Assembly (NCBI GenBank): GCA_032622095.1 | Contig: CP136066.1 | Coordinates: 202,390,978-202,454,977, forward strand | Length of the DNA stretch: 64,000 nucleotides | DNA from: Siphonodentalium dalli | Taxonomy: Eukaryota > Mollusca > Scaphopoda > Gadilida > Siphonodentaliidae | Direction: 5' to 3' | Part shown: piece after piece, positions 1 to 11,948 of the stretch | Layout of the letters: every line of letters begins with the position of its first letter | Numbering within the stretch: position 1 is the stretch's first letter | Program-made: the position numbers and the translations under genes | The notes under the pieces: generated by a model | Database searches by the model: none | What the model saw: the letters and a program-made list of their open reading frames with translations, nothing else | What the model was told of the DNA's origin: nothing

Positions 1-235
1 TAGTTAAAATAACTACATTCGGTAGTTGAAATAACTACCCCCGGGGTGCTATTTTAACTACCCAACGGGAGGCAAATTTTTAACTACTTTGGGTAGGGGG
101 ATGAATACGAACTACCCAGTAGTTAATTTTACTACCTGTGGGTGGTTGGAATTTTAACTACCTACGGGTAGTTAATCTGATAACTACTATTGGTGGGAAA
201 GTTTTCTACCTAGAATGGTTATTCTAACTATTTTA
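1..235. repeat. degenerate AACTACC/GGTAGTT palindromic repeat block
   Basis: About a dozen copies of AACTACC and its complement GGTAGTT alternate, several as palindromes around a short GC-rich centre. The block starts at or before the window edge. A similar but weaker block lies at 19,650-19,800. It is probably the end of a repeat element; I do not recognise the family. Confidence 0.6.
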
Positions 236-1475
236 ATTGGTAATTCAAAGGTGTCCCATCTAACCACTCCAAGCAGCTATTTTACCTCTAAAGATAGTAA
301 TGACATGTGGACCACAAAATAAGACAATGCAGAAAATAATTTCAATATTTATTAAAAACAAAACATAAATATTTATATATATAGTTCAGAGCATTTGTGC
401 TTTTAGCAAATTGCAATACAAGGTTTCTTACCAGGAATAAGTACATTAGCCTGCACAAAACAATGTCAATTTTGTGAAAATCGATGGATTCTAATAGTTG
501 AAAATTTGACCCAATGCCAGGGAATCTCATCAGACTTCAAATGTCTTAAAAGGACACTAAAACTTATTTCATCCAAATTGATTATATAACCAAAATGGTT
601 GTTGCAATCTGATTTGTCAATTTTTTTAAAACAGCGATAAACTGAAATGGAGTGTCATTTGACCTCAGACGTCTTTAAAAATCAAAAATGAGCAATAAAG
701 AGCGTTCCTTTAAACATATGTAGCAAAATTGGACAAAAGTTAAACTAGTAATGCATGGTTAATATTTTGGATAGGTGCTGTGGGCATCAAATTATTTATA
801 AATGGGCTACTAATCAGCAATAAAGAGCTTTATTATATTCTTAAAACATAGATGTAACTTTGTCAGGAGTTATATTTCAGCTGCTGTTTATCCCAGATAC
901 TTAATTATTTAAATGACTTGAAGGGTCGCAAATAACGCATTCTTAACATGAGCACTGATGCTACCCAGCTAAGGTTGTGCATAAAAAATTGCCCTAGGTC
1001 AAGTTATTTTTGGTTGCTCATATTAGAGTGAATCTGTTTTACCAAGAATCAATAAATTTATGTATATATAACAAAAATGGAAGAACTAAGTGCCATAACT
1101 CTGGTAGAAAAGATATCTGACAATCTCTACTTTTGAACTCAAATGAGATATTGTTGTGAAAGTTTGTTCATGTTATCATGCCAAAGGTCATATATAACAT
1201 TACAAAACTGATATACTAAGGGCTATAATTCAGGTAAAATAAATCTTCAAACTCAATTGATATATTCATGTGAAAGGTCCGCATAAAAAATTACTGGTCT
1301 TTCACTGGGTCTCTACTTTATTCCAAAAAAAATCACGTATTGGGACGTTTTTATCTATTTTAGAGATTTTTATTTGTTCAAACATATTTATATATTATTA
1401 AAAAAATTCACTTTGTGGGCTTTGCAATACTAATGGGAGTGCATGAACTAATGGTTGTATTGTTTATATGCAGTT
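236..1475. other. AT-rich intergenic sequence, nothing recognised
   Basis: Stops are dense in all frames and no motif-bearing reading frame is visible. The word AATAAAGAGC occurs at about 693 and 819 and recurs near 57,866 and in the Helitron-like elements after 61,980, so some of this stretch may be old repeat. Confidence 0.5.
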
Positions 1476-1819
1476 GTGGACTACACAAGAGTCGATAAAT
1501 AATTCCAAAGAACATAACATGTTCATGTTCAAAATATTGTTTTATAGCTTTAACCAATAATAAAAAATACGGAAGCACCCTTCAGACATGATATCAGTCT
1601 TCAACCCAGAGAACATTACGGGCATGGATTAGTATCCCTCGTCACAACTGGGCGGAGCCACTCTCCCGTATCATTCATTACGAGCATCGAGACACCAGGT
1701 GCGTGGCATCCGAAATAGTAGCCTCTTTCATACCATTTCAGTCGAGTAGAGTCACAACAGCCCTCGCACCTCGCATAGCCATTAGCCAAAAGATAATTTT
1801 ATAATTTTGTGTAGTCCAC
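1476..1819. mobile_element. MITE-like element with short TIRs and GC-rich core
   Basis: The ends GTGGACTACACAA (1476-1488) and TTGTGTAGTCCAC (1807-1819) are inverted copies. The core, about 1580-1790, is clearly more GC-rich than its surroundings and has no long reading frame. TTATATGCAG occurs outside both ends (1464-1473 and 1831-1840), but the right copy is offset by about 11 bp, so it is not a clean target-site duplication. A structured RNA in the core is possible, but I could not match it to a known RNA. Confidence 0.45.
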
Positions 1820-2069
1820 TTGAGGTATCGTTATATGCAGTGAAAGAATATATTAATCACCAAATTTGCCAAAATTGCCTTAGATAATGTTCGGCTTACA
1901 AGGAAAAATACTTGGCATCACCATTTTTTGTATGGGTATCACGTAAATCCACAAAAGCAAAGAGTATAGACAATCATAATTGAGAACGCTCTTGTGTACT
2001 GCTTTTTTAGCCAACAATTGCACATTATTTCATTATATTTAAAATGGATAAAAATAATACCCATATAGT

Positions 2070-2202
2070 TTGACGAGATACAAGGCTTATTTTCGCTCGA
2101 ATGTATAATTCAGCAAATGGGGGAACTTCGCTAAAGCTCGGTCCCCATTTGGAATTTATTTACTGAATCATACTCGCGAAAATAAACGATGTATCTCGTC
2201 AA
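2070..2202. mobile_element. foldback/MITE hairpin
   Basis: Arms of about 55 bp run inward from TTGACGAGATACA at the left and TGTATCTCGTCAA at the right, with matching inner blocks ATTTTCGC/GCGAAAAT and ATTCAG/CTGAAT. The loop is a short GGGGAACTTCG segment. There is no coding capacity. Confidence 0.65.
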
Positions 2203-3687
2203 CAGTATTTATGGATATTCTATATTTAACCACTCAATCAACTCATCGATGCGATGCCCGAGAGTGACAACAACTCCCCCCCCCCCCCTTGTGTCGTCAT
2301 TCTCTGGGGATCAATTCCACCAAGTACAGAATCGCAAACAAGTACTTGTAAGGGCAATTGAACATCATCACCATTATCAAAATGAAACTGTTTCCACATA
2401 AATGCGGCCGACCTAACCAGCAAGCGAGTCAGATTGTCAGTGATCATCTGACAGGTAGAGAAAACATTCAATACCATATTGGTCAATGACATGGTACCAC
2501 AAGTCATTCGGAATATGTAGCAATGACTGGCAGTCTAACAAAATGTGTTGTAATTCATGTCAGGAGCATTGATGATATCGGCTAGCTTGTGTGGGTATCG
2601 TGCTTTGCTTTCCCAGTATATATCAAAATCAACAAATAAAATCACAAATGTGGCATCAGATTTCTCCCCAGATGTACCGTTACTAAACTACTGAAATGTG
2701 CCAATATTTGGTATAAAACAAAACAATGAGTATGAGGCTCTTGGGTTTGGGAGAAAAATAATCCATTATGACCTGGGATGTGGGCATAGAAAAATCTTAT
2801 CTTCGGGGCCAGCTATTGGGTCCGAACAATCGGTCGAAATATCTTGTCCCTCGGGTGAGATCTTTCCATCCCCACGCCCCAGGTCATGATGATAATATTA
2901 TTCTGGTCTCAACTTAACTTCAGCTGAACACGCACTGCGCCCATAATTTTTTGCATTCAGAATTTGTATTTCTGTTAAAGTTACAAAGAGCATATATAGT
3001 TAATGAAAATGTCCCTGGATTCTAATCACATGTTCACGGCATGCATGTGTTATCAACTGCTACAGATGGCCAATCAGCCATGGCATGAGGATACACCTGT
3101 TGTGTCTTGTCAATACATACGAACGAACAAGTTTTCAATGTGTACATCACCTCCATACACATACTTCTTTTACTGGTCAAATCCTATCATTGGCTCTGTA
3201 TCCAATTATAAGATACACTTTGTAAAAGAATAAATACATGTATCACTTGACTTATCATCTTGCTGAAATATGATATGTGTTGGGAGAAATAAACAGCGAT
3301 TGCTTTAACCTCAATCAGTGATGTCACAAAAATTTGGGGAGATAGGTAATGAAGTTTTCGGTCAAAATGCAAAACCTATCTCAAAACATTGACATGTTAC
3401 GCTGCACATCAGCAGATAAGCGCATTTATAAAATAGCACGATTGCAGGATATGTTGGCTGACCAAATGGGCAACCAATTAAATTCATTATTTTGGCAAAT
3501 GATGAAACCAGTTGCATATGTCCCATTTAACTGTAGATTCAATATCCAAACATTTTCAACGTATTATTCAGGTTTCTAAATGTATGCATTCAATATGTGA
3601 TTACATGGTAATTTCAATTATAATGTCTAAGAACGTTTCATAATTTTATAGCGAACTGCTTGGTTCAGTAAAACGTTTTTAGTTTAG
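2203..3687. other. intergenic; contains a fragment shared with the right-end Helitron region
   Basis: No gene is recognised. The segment around 2654-2702 (key words CAGATTTCTCCCCAGAT, ACCGTTA, CTACTG, TGCCAAT) closely matches 62,137-62,190 inside a Helitron-like element, which indicates an old copy of the same family. A C homopolymer lies at 2276-2288. Confidence 0.5.
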
Positions 3688-3822
3688 TTGTGGTGGATTG
3701 ATGGTAACATGGTGTGACATTGACGACTTCGGGTTTATGTTCAACCAATTCGCAAAGCAATGAGGTTGAACATACACTAGAAGCGGTCAATGTCATGCCA
3801 TGTTACCGCCAATCCACCACAA
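3688..3822. mobile_element. foldback/MITE hairpin, 135 bp
   Basis: The left arm begins TTGTGGTGGATTG and carries GGTAACATGG and GTGACATTGAC. The right arm carries the complements GTCAATGTCA, CCATGTTACC and CAATCCACCACAA. The arms are about 37 bp and nearly perfect. A second, imperfect inner palindrome around GTTCAACC/GGTTGAAC forms the loop. Confidence 0.7.
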
Positions 3823-3976
3823 TAGCGTATATGTTCTACCAACAGTCCTGGTCATTCACATTAATTTGGCACTTATTCCGAAGAATGATCAGCAGAAAAT
3901 GTCAAAATCTCCTATACCTCTCTCCAACATAAATGACGTCATGAAAAGGCCATCGAGAGACGATGGAACGGTCTTG

Positions 3977-4545
3977 GTTTCCGTTATGTTGATGCTCCAG
4001 ATGTAAACATAGAATATGTTGCGCAACTCTTTGATCAAAGACACGGTTTCTTACTGGGAGCGGAACATTGAATGATTTTTAACCTGGTCACCATGTTAAG
4101 AGAATTTCCTGCAGTACATACACATGTACATAAGTGCAAACTGTGCGATGCTGAACCTTTAATTCTTAGTACGAACACCAAACTCAAGCTCAGAATCATT
4201 TAGGTGCTTGTTGTGTTGAACTTCTTCTCTGTACTTCCAATGTAGTTCCAAACATGTTTCCGTTATGTTGATGGCTCCAGATGTAAACATGGGATATGTT
4301 GCGCGACTTTCTTACCAACCAAAGATGTGGTTTCTTACTGGAAGCGGAACATTGTATGACTTTCATCCTAGTCACCATGTTAGAGAATTTCCTGCTATAC
4401 ATACACATGTACATGGATGCAACCTGTGGGTATGATGTTGAGCCTTTAATTCTTAGTATGAACATCGAATTACACTACCCGAAGCTCAGAGATCGGGATA
4501 ATATTCTTCTCTGTAGTTCCAATGTAGTTCCAAACATGTTCCTAC
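3977..4545. repeat. tandem duplication, period 279 bp, two copies
   Basis: GTTTCCGTTATGTTGATG recurs at 3977 and 4256. The copies share blocks through CAGATGTAAACAT, ATATGTTGCGC, GAGAATTTCCTGC, ACATACACATGTAC and CCAATGTAGTTCCAAACATG. Small indels distinguish them. Neither copy has an uninterrupted reading frame, and the function is unknown. Confidence 0.75.
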
Positions 4546-6375
4546 CTGCAAATAAGGGCCAAACGAGATGATGTACATGTACATTAATAAAAGTGTTAAT
4601 GTAGCTCAGCTTGGACATGAGATATAATTCTCACAGAACATCATGGAATGATGAAGGTGGAAATTTCCAGTGATGGATTGAAGCGTATACCTTCGGTTAA
4701 GCAGATTCATATATCACACATTGTTCTAGGCCTTTGCCGACCCATTACAACAGGATTGGGTGCCCAAAATTGGTTATAACCAAACCGTAATATTCAGAAT
4801 TTGTCATGTTTTTGTATATTAATTATATTTCGGAAAATGCTCAAAGATTTAATTAAATCTAAAACAGCATTGGACGTAACAATAATCAGTGCCATTGTAG
4901 CTACATGTACATATAACATTAAATACTAGCAGAGCATTATTTTTGTAAATATCTGGTGGAATTTCTGAAGATATTTTTGGCATGCCTGCATTATTGATTT
5001 GAGTACCTGTACACAAAAACCGATGTGGCTCTATGTCAGGGTTAATGGAAGAGCTACTGGACATTCGTAAACTAGATGCCAAGATGGTCAAGGACATAAC
5101 CCGGGACCATTTAGTTTATGAATGTCCGGTAGCCTACGGTAGCGAGTCCAATAAGTTATAACCGACTTAAACAGTTTTATAATATGCAAGGAGAAAGTAC
5201 ATTGATCCAATACATGCATAAATTTGTTTCCATTTTCGGCAGTTTTTTCCGACAATTTGTTTACCCCCACCCCCCCCCCCTTTAACACTAAAACAGAGAT
5301 TTGCGGGGGGAAATTCACTGTAAACAGCTGTATATGAATTTCTGTGCATACTATTTATCATGGATGTTAACATGGACATGTAAATAGGAATGAGTCATTT
5401 TTAGGTTATTCGGCCAAAAAAACATGGCTGCCAGCGGCCATCTTGGATTTCAAAATTTGCAACAAAATACAACACGATAACTGCCTGCAGTCAGTTTACA
5501 GTTAGAATTACATTATTTCTCTCATTCAAAGTGGTTTTGAAGCCCAACTCATTGCCAAAACACTAAAAAACAAGCAGGAATTTTTTTTTTTAGTTGCGGA
5601 AAAAATTGCTTGTTGGTGGCTTTGACCACCCACCCACCCTGGCATACTTGTCGAAAAAAAAAAATTCACCCCCCCCCCCCGATACATGCTGCTTTTTCTG
5701 ACAAGGAATTGTATTACATAAACAAGGGCGTTTATAAGCAATATGCTGATGATTGATATTTCTTGAATAGAGATCCCCGTGGCGTGGGAGTTCGTAGTGC
5801 AAACATTGGGAGACATGACCATTCTAGATTACAAAATGACGGTAGGGGTAACAATATCATGAATATAACGAAACATATACAATAAATGGTACATGTAATT
5901 ATTTCTCATTAGATAGTAGCACAAATGATGTGAGCTGTTTTTAAAGCTCATTTGGTTGTGATTTAAGGAACGATTTTTAAGTTATGACCATTGAAATTTC
6001 GTCAAATATATATGCCAAAAAAATTTCGACTTTTTTTCAAAATACGTCTATCCTTTTGTGATATTTCTTTTTGTTCATAATAAGTAGACTAATCGGGGTC
6101 AGTTAAGTGGATGTTTCGTTTCATTTATCACAATTTTAACTATCATTGATTGATTTTATAGAATATAGCCATTTTCAAGGAATTTTGACACGAGTTTGAC
6201 CATTTAAAAACAAAATTCTGGGCTTTGCCCCATACACCTCAGAAATTCTGATGTAGAATAGTACACAGAAATAGAAAATCAAAATAGGAATTTCTCCATC
6301 TCCGGGTGACAGCTACCTCAGCCACAACACGGTCTAATCAGTAAAGATCACTGGCATATGGAGCCTCACATATTA
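4546..6375. other. intergenic sequence with homopolymer tracts
   Basis: No gene is recognised. Notable are C runs at about 5265-5281 and 5671-5680, and A/T runs around 5580 and 5655. The reading frames that cross these runs are compositional artefacts. Confidence 0.5.
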
Positions 6376-6379
6376 TTAA

Positions 6380-6525
6380 TTGATATATAAGAGAATGCAC
6401 TGGCTTACAAGGTCATGGTAAATATTGTTAGGCCAATGTATTATCTTGTATTGGCGGGGGAGACTCTTATATAAGAGAATGCATTGGCACGGGATTTTCC
6501 CAACTCAATATCATCAAATGATAGA
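6380..6525. mobile_element. decayed copy of the AGAGAATGCATTGGC palindrome element
   Basis: ATATAAGAGAATGCACTGGC, GTTAGGCCAATGTATT and TTATATAAGAGAATGCATT are the same words that build the nested palindrome at 24,580-24,966, here rearranged and partly lost. A further half-copy is at about 11,595-11,635. Confidence 0.5.
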
Positions 6526-6529
6526 CCCC

Positions 6530-7760
6530 CCCCCCTTACCCTAGATGGGAAGATTCAACAGATCTATCATGTTTGTTGCATAAATTCGCTCCATTGATAG
6601 TAGACCTTGTCTGTGCAAGAATTTGCTGATGATAATGGGATTTGACATGAAAGTCATCTGATACTCAGTATTATCTGGAGAACATTAAAGGCAAGAGCGG
6701 CGTTCGTTGCAGGAATATTTCTATTTGTTCAAATCGCCATCAACGGAAGGAACACCAAAATACATACAGTTCCGCTCATATGCCAAACATAATCAGAGCG
6801 TAAATATAACATTGTCGTCAAGACGTACGATGGTGTACAATAACAAGAACCTGCTTGTGTTACAGCAGTTGTGCTTCTGTTTACACAACACAACGTAATT
6901 TATTGGTTAATCACACAAAAATTATATAAACGCTCTTTATTATTTCCATATCGGGAAAAGAGTAACAAATAACGCTCTTTATGTTTACCATATCCGGATC
7001 TAAACAAAAGTCAGAAAACGTAACTTTTTTTGCTTCTGTTTACATTACAAGGGGAAAACATTTACAATAGCATACTGTTTTTGCCATATTTCTGATTGGG
7101 ATAAGAACAAAGTCTGTCTATATTTTACTATTATTTCTGTTTATGGTTTTTGACCGAGGTGAATATTTAAACAGCAAACCCACCTCCAAGGCCGCCCATA
7201 TCTTCAACTCTTTCTATACCGGTACTTATGTATTTTCCCTAAGTTATGAAAGAGACCGAATATATATGATATAGAGATAATGAAATCATATATAATCATA
7301 TATATATACTGCATCCAATTTGGGTTGATATGGGTGACTTTCATGTAGTTTTGTGGTTATGAGACCACATGCATGCCTTGTTATTGGCCCCCTGATTTCT
7401 GCTCTGTTGTCTTTAAAAAAAATTATATCTTTTGCAACATGGGTGCCACCAGGATATCTCCAGATTATAATACCGGGCTGACTATTGCAGATCTCCCCAA
7501 TGGGTGCAGCTAACCCTCATGGACAAGGGGTTGTATCCCCTCCCTGACGAGATCAAACCCTGTTTTCCAATGAGATCTAATATTGACAATTTCTCATCAT
7601 CAGTGATGAATGCAAGACCACCCTCTTGGGACGGGGCATCAGAGTGGGACGTGGGCTGGTTATGCATGGGTCTTAATCCCACCAACTGCAGTCAAACATC
7701 ACTCAACATTTAGTTGGAAACTTTATACCAAAAATAGGTTGAAATTGTGGTCATAGATTT
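6530..7760. other. intergenic sequence, nothing recognised
   Basis: Two words reading CGCTCTTTAT (about 6931 and 6975) resemble the ATAAAGAGCG word of the right-end Helitron-like elements. The 7,440-7,690 segment is GC-richer and open for about 67 codons on both strands, but shows no recognisable protein motif. I suspect it is an old repeat. Confidence 0.45.
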
Positions 7761-7764
7761 TCCA

Positions 7765-7992
7765 ACAATTTATTAGTGACATACACAGCTGACATACATG
7801 TATATTCCTTTCAAATTGCAAATCGTCTCACTGCGTGTATAAACCACCGACCCCCCGGAAAGCAACTGACAAACTTGCCCAGATACATGATTCCAGTCAC
7901 TCTACCTATGACGGGGTTCGAACCAGCTTCGTCGGCACTGGACAGAGTAATGCACCTGGCACTCTACCGACTGTACCACCGGGAGCCCCTGA
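7765..7992 (-). mobile_element. tRNA-derived SINE
   Basis: Read on the minus strand, the head carries an A-box-like TGGTACAGTCGG (7967-7978) and a perfect B box GGTTCGAACCC (7914-7924), spaced about 43 bp apart as in a tRNA pol III promoter. The cloverleaf is degenerate. The unrelated body downstream contains GGGGTCGGTGGTTTATACAC, a type of segment common in invertebrate SINE bodies. The 3' end is unclear. This is a SINE and not a functional tRNA gene. Confidence 0.7.
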
Positions 7993-8432
7993 GTTATAAT
8001 AATGCATAATGTGTTTACGGATGGAACAAGACCGGAAACTCTGGTATGCATTGACAGGCAAAACCTGTGATATGCAGTAATATATGCATATGTCCTTCCC
8101 TATCATTCTGGTCTATCACCATACCAAACCAAATCGGAAATTCGACAACAGACACTTATATTGCAAAAACTTTGAACGGACTGAATTTCATAAAGCCGAA
8201 CAGGGCCCATAACTCTGGTAGGCATCGATGGTCACAACCCGTGATATTATGCATATTCATTCCCCATTTCTGGTCTGTCACCGTGCCATAGAGCATCAAA
8301 ATATGACAACCGACTCCCGAGTTACAATGCAAAATGTTTGTATGGTCGGACGGTCAACAATATACCGGTACCTGCCAACTAATATCGGGGGATATAATAA
8401 CCATACATGTATATCTCTGTGTATACCTAACC

Positions 8433-8535
8433 AAAAACAATTCCCCTCCACCACCCCACCTTTGGTGAATAAGACTGAAAAAAAAAAAAACAATTCCCCT
8501 CCACCACCCCACCTCGGTGAATAAGACTGAAGAGT
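8433..8535. repeat. 52 bp tandem duplication
   Basis: CAATTCCCCTCCACCACCCC followed by GGTGAATAAGACTGAA occurs at 8439 and again at 8491. The copies are separated by an A run. Confidence 0.75.
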
Positions 8536-8637
8536 TTTTTGGTCATGTACAAATAATTGTGGAACCCCTGACTTGTTTACCACTATTTACACTGGCCAGT
8601 GTTCTGTCACACACAACACACTCGATATATTAAGGCT

Positions 8638-8858
8638 ACAGTAATGCCCTATTAAAGTAATCGACATCTTTAAATAACCAGCAGAATTATGGGTAACTTT
8701 TCAGGATTTAGTAGGAAATATGGCTTGTTGCCATTCATCGGAAAGCTTACGGCGAGAGCTTTCCGATGAAAGGCAACAAGCCATATTCCGACTAAATCCT
8801 GAACGTTACCCATAATTCTGCTTTGGTTAAGAGGTTGATTACTTAGGGCATTACTGTA
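8638..8858. mobile_element. MITE, near-perfect 221 bp palindrome flanked by TA
   Basis: The arms are about 100 bp: CAGTAATGCCCT...AGAATTATGGGTAAC at the left, with the complement ending AGGGCATTACTG at the right. Inner blocks CATATTTCC/GGAATATGG-type and GGAAAGC/GCTTTCC continue almost to the centre. TA dinucleotides flank both ends, which suggests a Tc1/mariner-type non-autonomous element. Confidence 0.75.
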
Positions 8859-8882
8859 TAATGGGGTCTAGGACTATTTGTG

Positions 8883-9284
8883 ACATACCCCGCTGGACAA
8901 AACAAGTGTCCATTGGCACCGCAGTGTATTTGCCGTTCGGCCGCGGTGTCAGAGTTTGTAACTGCAGTTGAGCACCGCGGCCGAACGGCAAGTACACCGT
9001 GGCCCAACAGCAAGTACACTGCGGCCGAAAGGCAACTACACCGCAGCCGAACGGCATGTACACCGTGGTTAGATTTCTGGTTTGCATCGTCTTTTTTCAG
9101 TTTAATGAACGTACAGTGTACACCGCGGCGCGGCAATTACACCATGGCCGAACGGCAAGTACACCGCGGCCCAACTGTAGTTAGCCGGTGGAGCCGCGGT
9201 GTACTAGTAGTTGCATTTCAGCCACGGTGGCAACGCTAACTGCACCGCGGTTAGGTGGACTCTTGTTTTGTCAAGCAGGGTATT
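8883..9284. mobile_element. TIR element whose interior is a 22 bp minisatellite
   Basis: The outer inverted repeats pair TACCCCGCTGGACAAAACAA at the left with TTGTTTTGTCAAGCAGGGTA at the right. Inside, the unit CACCGCGGCCGAACGGCAAG (+TA) and variants repeat in one orientation from about 8970, with inverted copies at about 8920-8950 and beyond 9120. The interior is very GC-rich relative to its flanks. It is open on several frames only because of the repeat. Confidence 0.65.
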
Positions 9285-10690
9285 ATAATGTACCTACATG
9301 CTTTATCATTGTTGTTAGATACAGGAAACACCTGGAAATACAGTTTGTTTTTCTGATCTGTGTTTACCAATTAAGCATGTTATTGCTCGAGTCTTAATGG
9401 TACACAGCAAGAGTTTGCACCAACAAAGGATAGTGGAATGGGATTGAAAGGCAGTTAACACAGTTACCGTATTGATGAACGGCTAAAAAAAAACTCCGAA
9501 ATTTTGAAAAAAAAACATGAAAAAGGGGGGTGGGCCCCCAAAATTTTGAGGAATTTTTTTGCACAAATGGGGTGATGGTTTTCTCGGGGTCTGAATTTTG
9601 TTTTGTTGGCCCTATACATGTATGTGCAATATTTTTCCAGACCCCCTGGTCTGAGGTTATTTTTAGGGTCGGTCGACGTGTGGAAACATGTATCTTTTTT
9701 CATTGGCCTAAGTATATATCCACATAGTTTTTCACAATTTACGTAGATCCGTCCACTGCGCGTTTATATGTTGAAATCAACTGTAAACAATAGAAAGATG
9801 GGGAGAGTGCGCAGTGTGCACATGCACGTAGCATTGGAACTGTTTTAATTATCTACTTGGATTAACTGTTTTAAAGAATTTTTTTCAACACACAGAAAAA
9901 ATAGATATGATATGAAGTATAAGATATTAGCTTTGTGTTCCGCAATGCTGTATAATTTGAATGTTGTGTTGAGTGAACGGCGTGTAAACAATATACTGTA
10001 GACACATATTGAGGAAAAATAATTGAAAACAAATTTAATCCTATACTACCCCGATTCTACTACTATAACCGATGGTGAAGACACTGTTTTTGGTGTTATT
10101 TTTCATGTCTATTTTCTAACTATTCCAATATCAAATGGGGTAACAGCCTAACAGGTGTGTTATAGCCATGTTGGTACAGACATTCTACATAATTATATCG
10201 TTTACGACTATTAAAGCATTGTTTGTGTATATTTAATTTTATTACTAACTTGGCAATAGTTGATTCACCTAAAGCCACCTATCACAGAAAGTGATAGGCA
10301 TTTTTCAATACCAATTGTCATCATGGATGCCATTTTGAATAGAACATTTTGCTCCAAGCAGGTTTATCAGATTTTGATTATGTTATAGAGGATATGATTA
10401 TTATTCCTCTTCAAAATGGAATAAAAACCAACTTACATGTAGTCCAAATATTTTCTAGATCAAAACTTTTATCGACAAGACTATTTTGTCTTTTCAGCAT
10501 TTATCCCTGACCTGGAGGTCTTACCATGTTTGCCATTTTCCCACATTTCATCTTGTGACTCAGAGGCAGGTGGTTTTAATTAAACTGATGGAGAAATAAA
10601 ATTAAAAAAATTTGAGTGACAGTTTTCAATATCGTTCCTTTTTATTAGAAGTAGAAACATATTTTCCCAATTTTCATTTCGGTCCTAAAT
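9285..10690. other. intergenic sequence, nothing recognised
   Basis: AT-rich with A and G runs around 9,480-9,540. No gene, RNA or well-formed element is visible. Confidence 0.5.
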
Positions 10691-10699
10691 TAGTGTTTC

Positions 10700-11150
10700 T
10701 CCGGCTCGGGGGTTAACAAAATATTAGATATGAGTCGAGGATCCCACCAATCAAAGCTCAGAGTTATCAGATATCAATTTTTCATATCTTTTATTTTTCA
10801 CCACCTGGGTAGGAGGTACTCAATCCGATGATCAGACACTCCTATATTACTATTTCTTTTTTTTGGGGGGCAAAATTTTTTTGCTTTGAGTCGAGGAACC
10901 CACCCATCAAAGCTCAGAGTGATCAGATATCAATTTTTGAAGTTTGTTATTTCTCGAGATGTAAGTGGTAATACGATCAAATTTTGATATACTTTAGTGA
11001 TGATACTACCATATTTTGTTGAAAGAATGTTGGTAAACAACAAGTTTTGAGTAATTTGATACCATAGTTGACAGTGATTAGCATTATTTTATTGCAATAC
11101 ATCGATTCTGATAACTAAAGCATATTTTGAAGAAATGTTGTATCTTGATG
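10700..11150. repeat. dispersed repeat, GAGTCGAGGA(A/T)CCCACC family, copy 1
   Basis: Words GAGTCGAGGATCCCACC (about 10,732) and GAGTCGAGGAACCCACC (about 10,890), each followed by GCTCAGAGT(T/G)ATCAGATATC, give two tandem copies of the front half. ATAGTTGACAGTG(A/G)TTAG (about 11,065) matches the second half of the copy at 20,440-20,800. The family is not recognised. Confidence 0.6.
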
Positions 11151-11799
11151 ATATGGGTACTGTTTGATTGGCTTGAGTATATTTAAAAACAACTACGGAA
11201 TTTAACTAACTGCAGTTCATCGACAGCCAACTGAGAATTATTGACTACTAAATTGTGATTAGAGTATATTTGAGAAAAATCAATGTTTTCCAAGAATCAA
11301 TGTAAATGACTAAAATTCATGTTGACATTGTGTAACAAACTGGATAACTGGTCTATTGTTACATCCATGTCAACAGAGGCTATTATTCTCGCATGGACAA
11401 ATAAGATCCAATGGAAACACATTATCGCGTGCCAAAAATGATAGGGATGCTGGTTTGCATATATGTTTTGAGACCCCTTTTCTCGAATTACGTAAACATA
11501 AATTTTAGGGTTCGAATGAGCCATGTCCGTTTAATGTCTACAACTGTCTTAATTATTTATAACCCTTCTATGACTGGAGCTTCTTGAAATTTTGCGAAAA
11601 CCCTGTGCCAATCATGCATTCTCTTACATATGCGAAACTCCATTAGGGATCAATGACAAATATGTTTGTAGTAGATATGTGGTCAAGAAAATGATTTGAT
11701 GTCTTTACTGTGCTGCTCAGAGCTTGTCACATAACTTGCATTGTGACACCGTAATTACACAACGCCTTAGATAGTGAACTATTCTGATAGACCTATTTT

Positions 11800-11948
11800 A
11801 TTTGTTGAAAAATACTAGCGATATAACAAGATACACCAATGCATTCATAGATTCAAATTGAAAGTTTCAAATATATCATGGTTTTATGCGCAAAAACATA
11901 TGAATGCATTGGTGTATCTTGTTATTTCGCTAGTATTTTTCAACAAAT
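11800..11948. mobile_element. MITE, 149 bp palindrome
   Basis: The left arm begins ATTTGTTGAAAAATACTAGC and the right arm ends GCTAGTATTTTTCAACAAAT. The inner blocks AACAAGATACACCAATGCAT and ATGCATTGGTGTATCTTGTT also pair. The arms are about 50 bp and nearly perfect; the loop is AT-rich and non-coding. Confidence 0.8.

Noticed and set aside
1580-1790. GC-rich patch as a structured RNA gene
   Set aside because: I could not match it to a known RNA, and it lies between inverted repeats, so it is better described as the core of a MITE-like element.
7482-7713. Possible small gene open on both strands
   Set aside because: There is no domain motif, no splice or promoter context and nothing to choose between strands. 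It is more likely an old repeat.
7911-7990. Functional tRNA gene
   Set aside because: The A and B boxes are good, but the cloverleaf arms do not pair and an unrelated SINE body follows.
8880-9239. 119-codon plus-strand frame rich in Arg, Thr and Ala
   Set aside because: It lies entirely within the 22 bp minisatellite of a TIR element.
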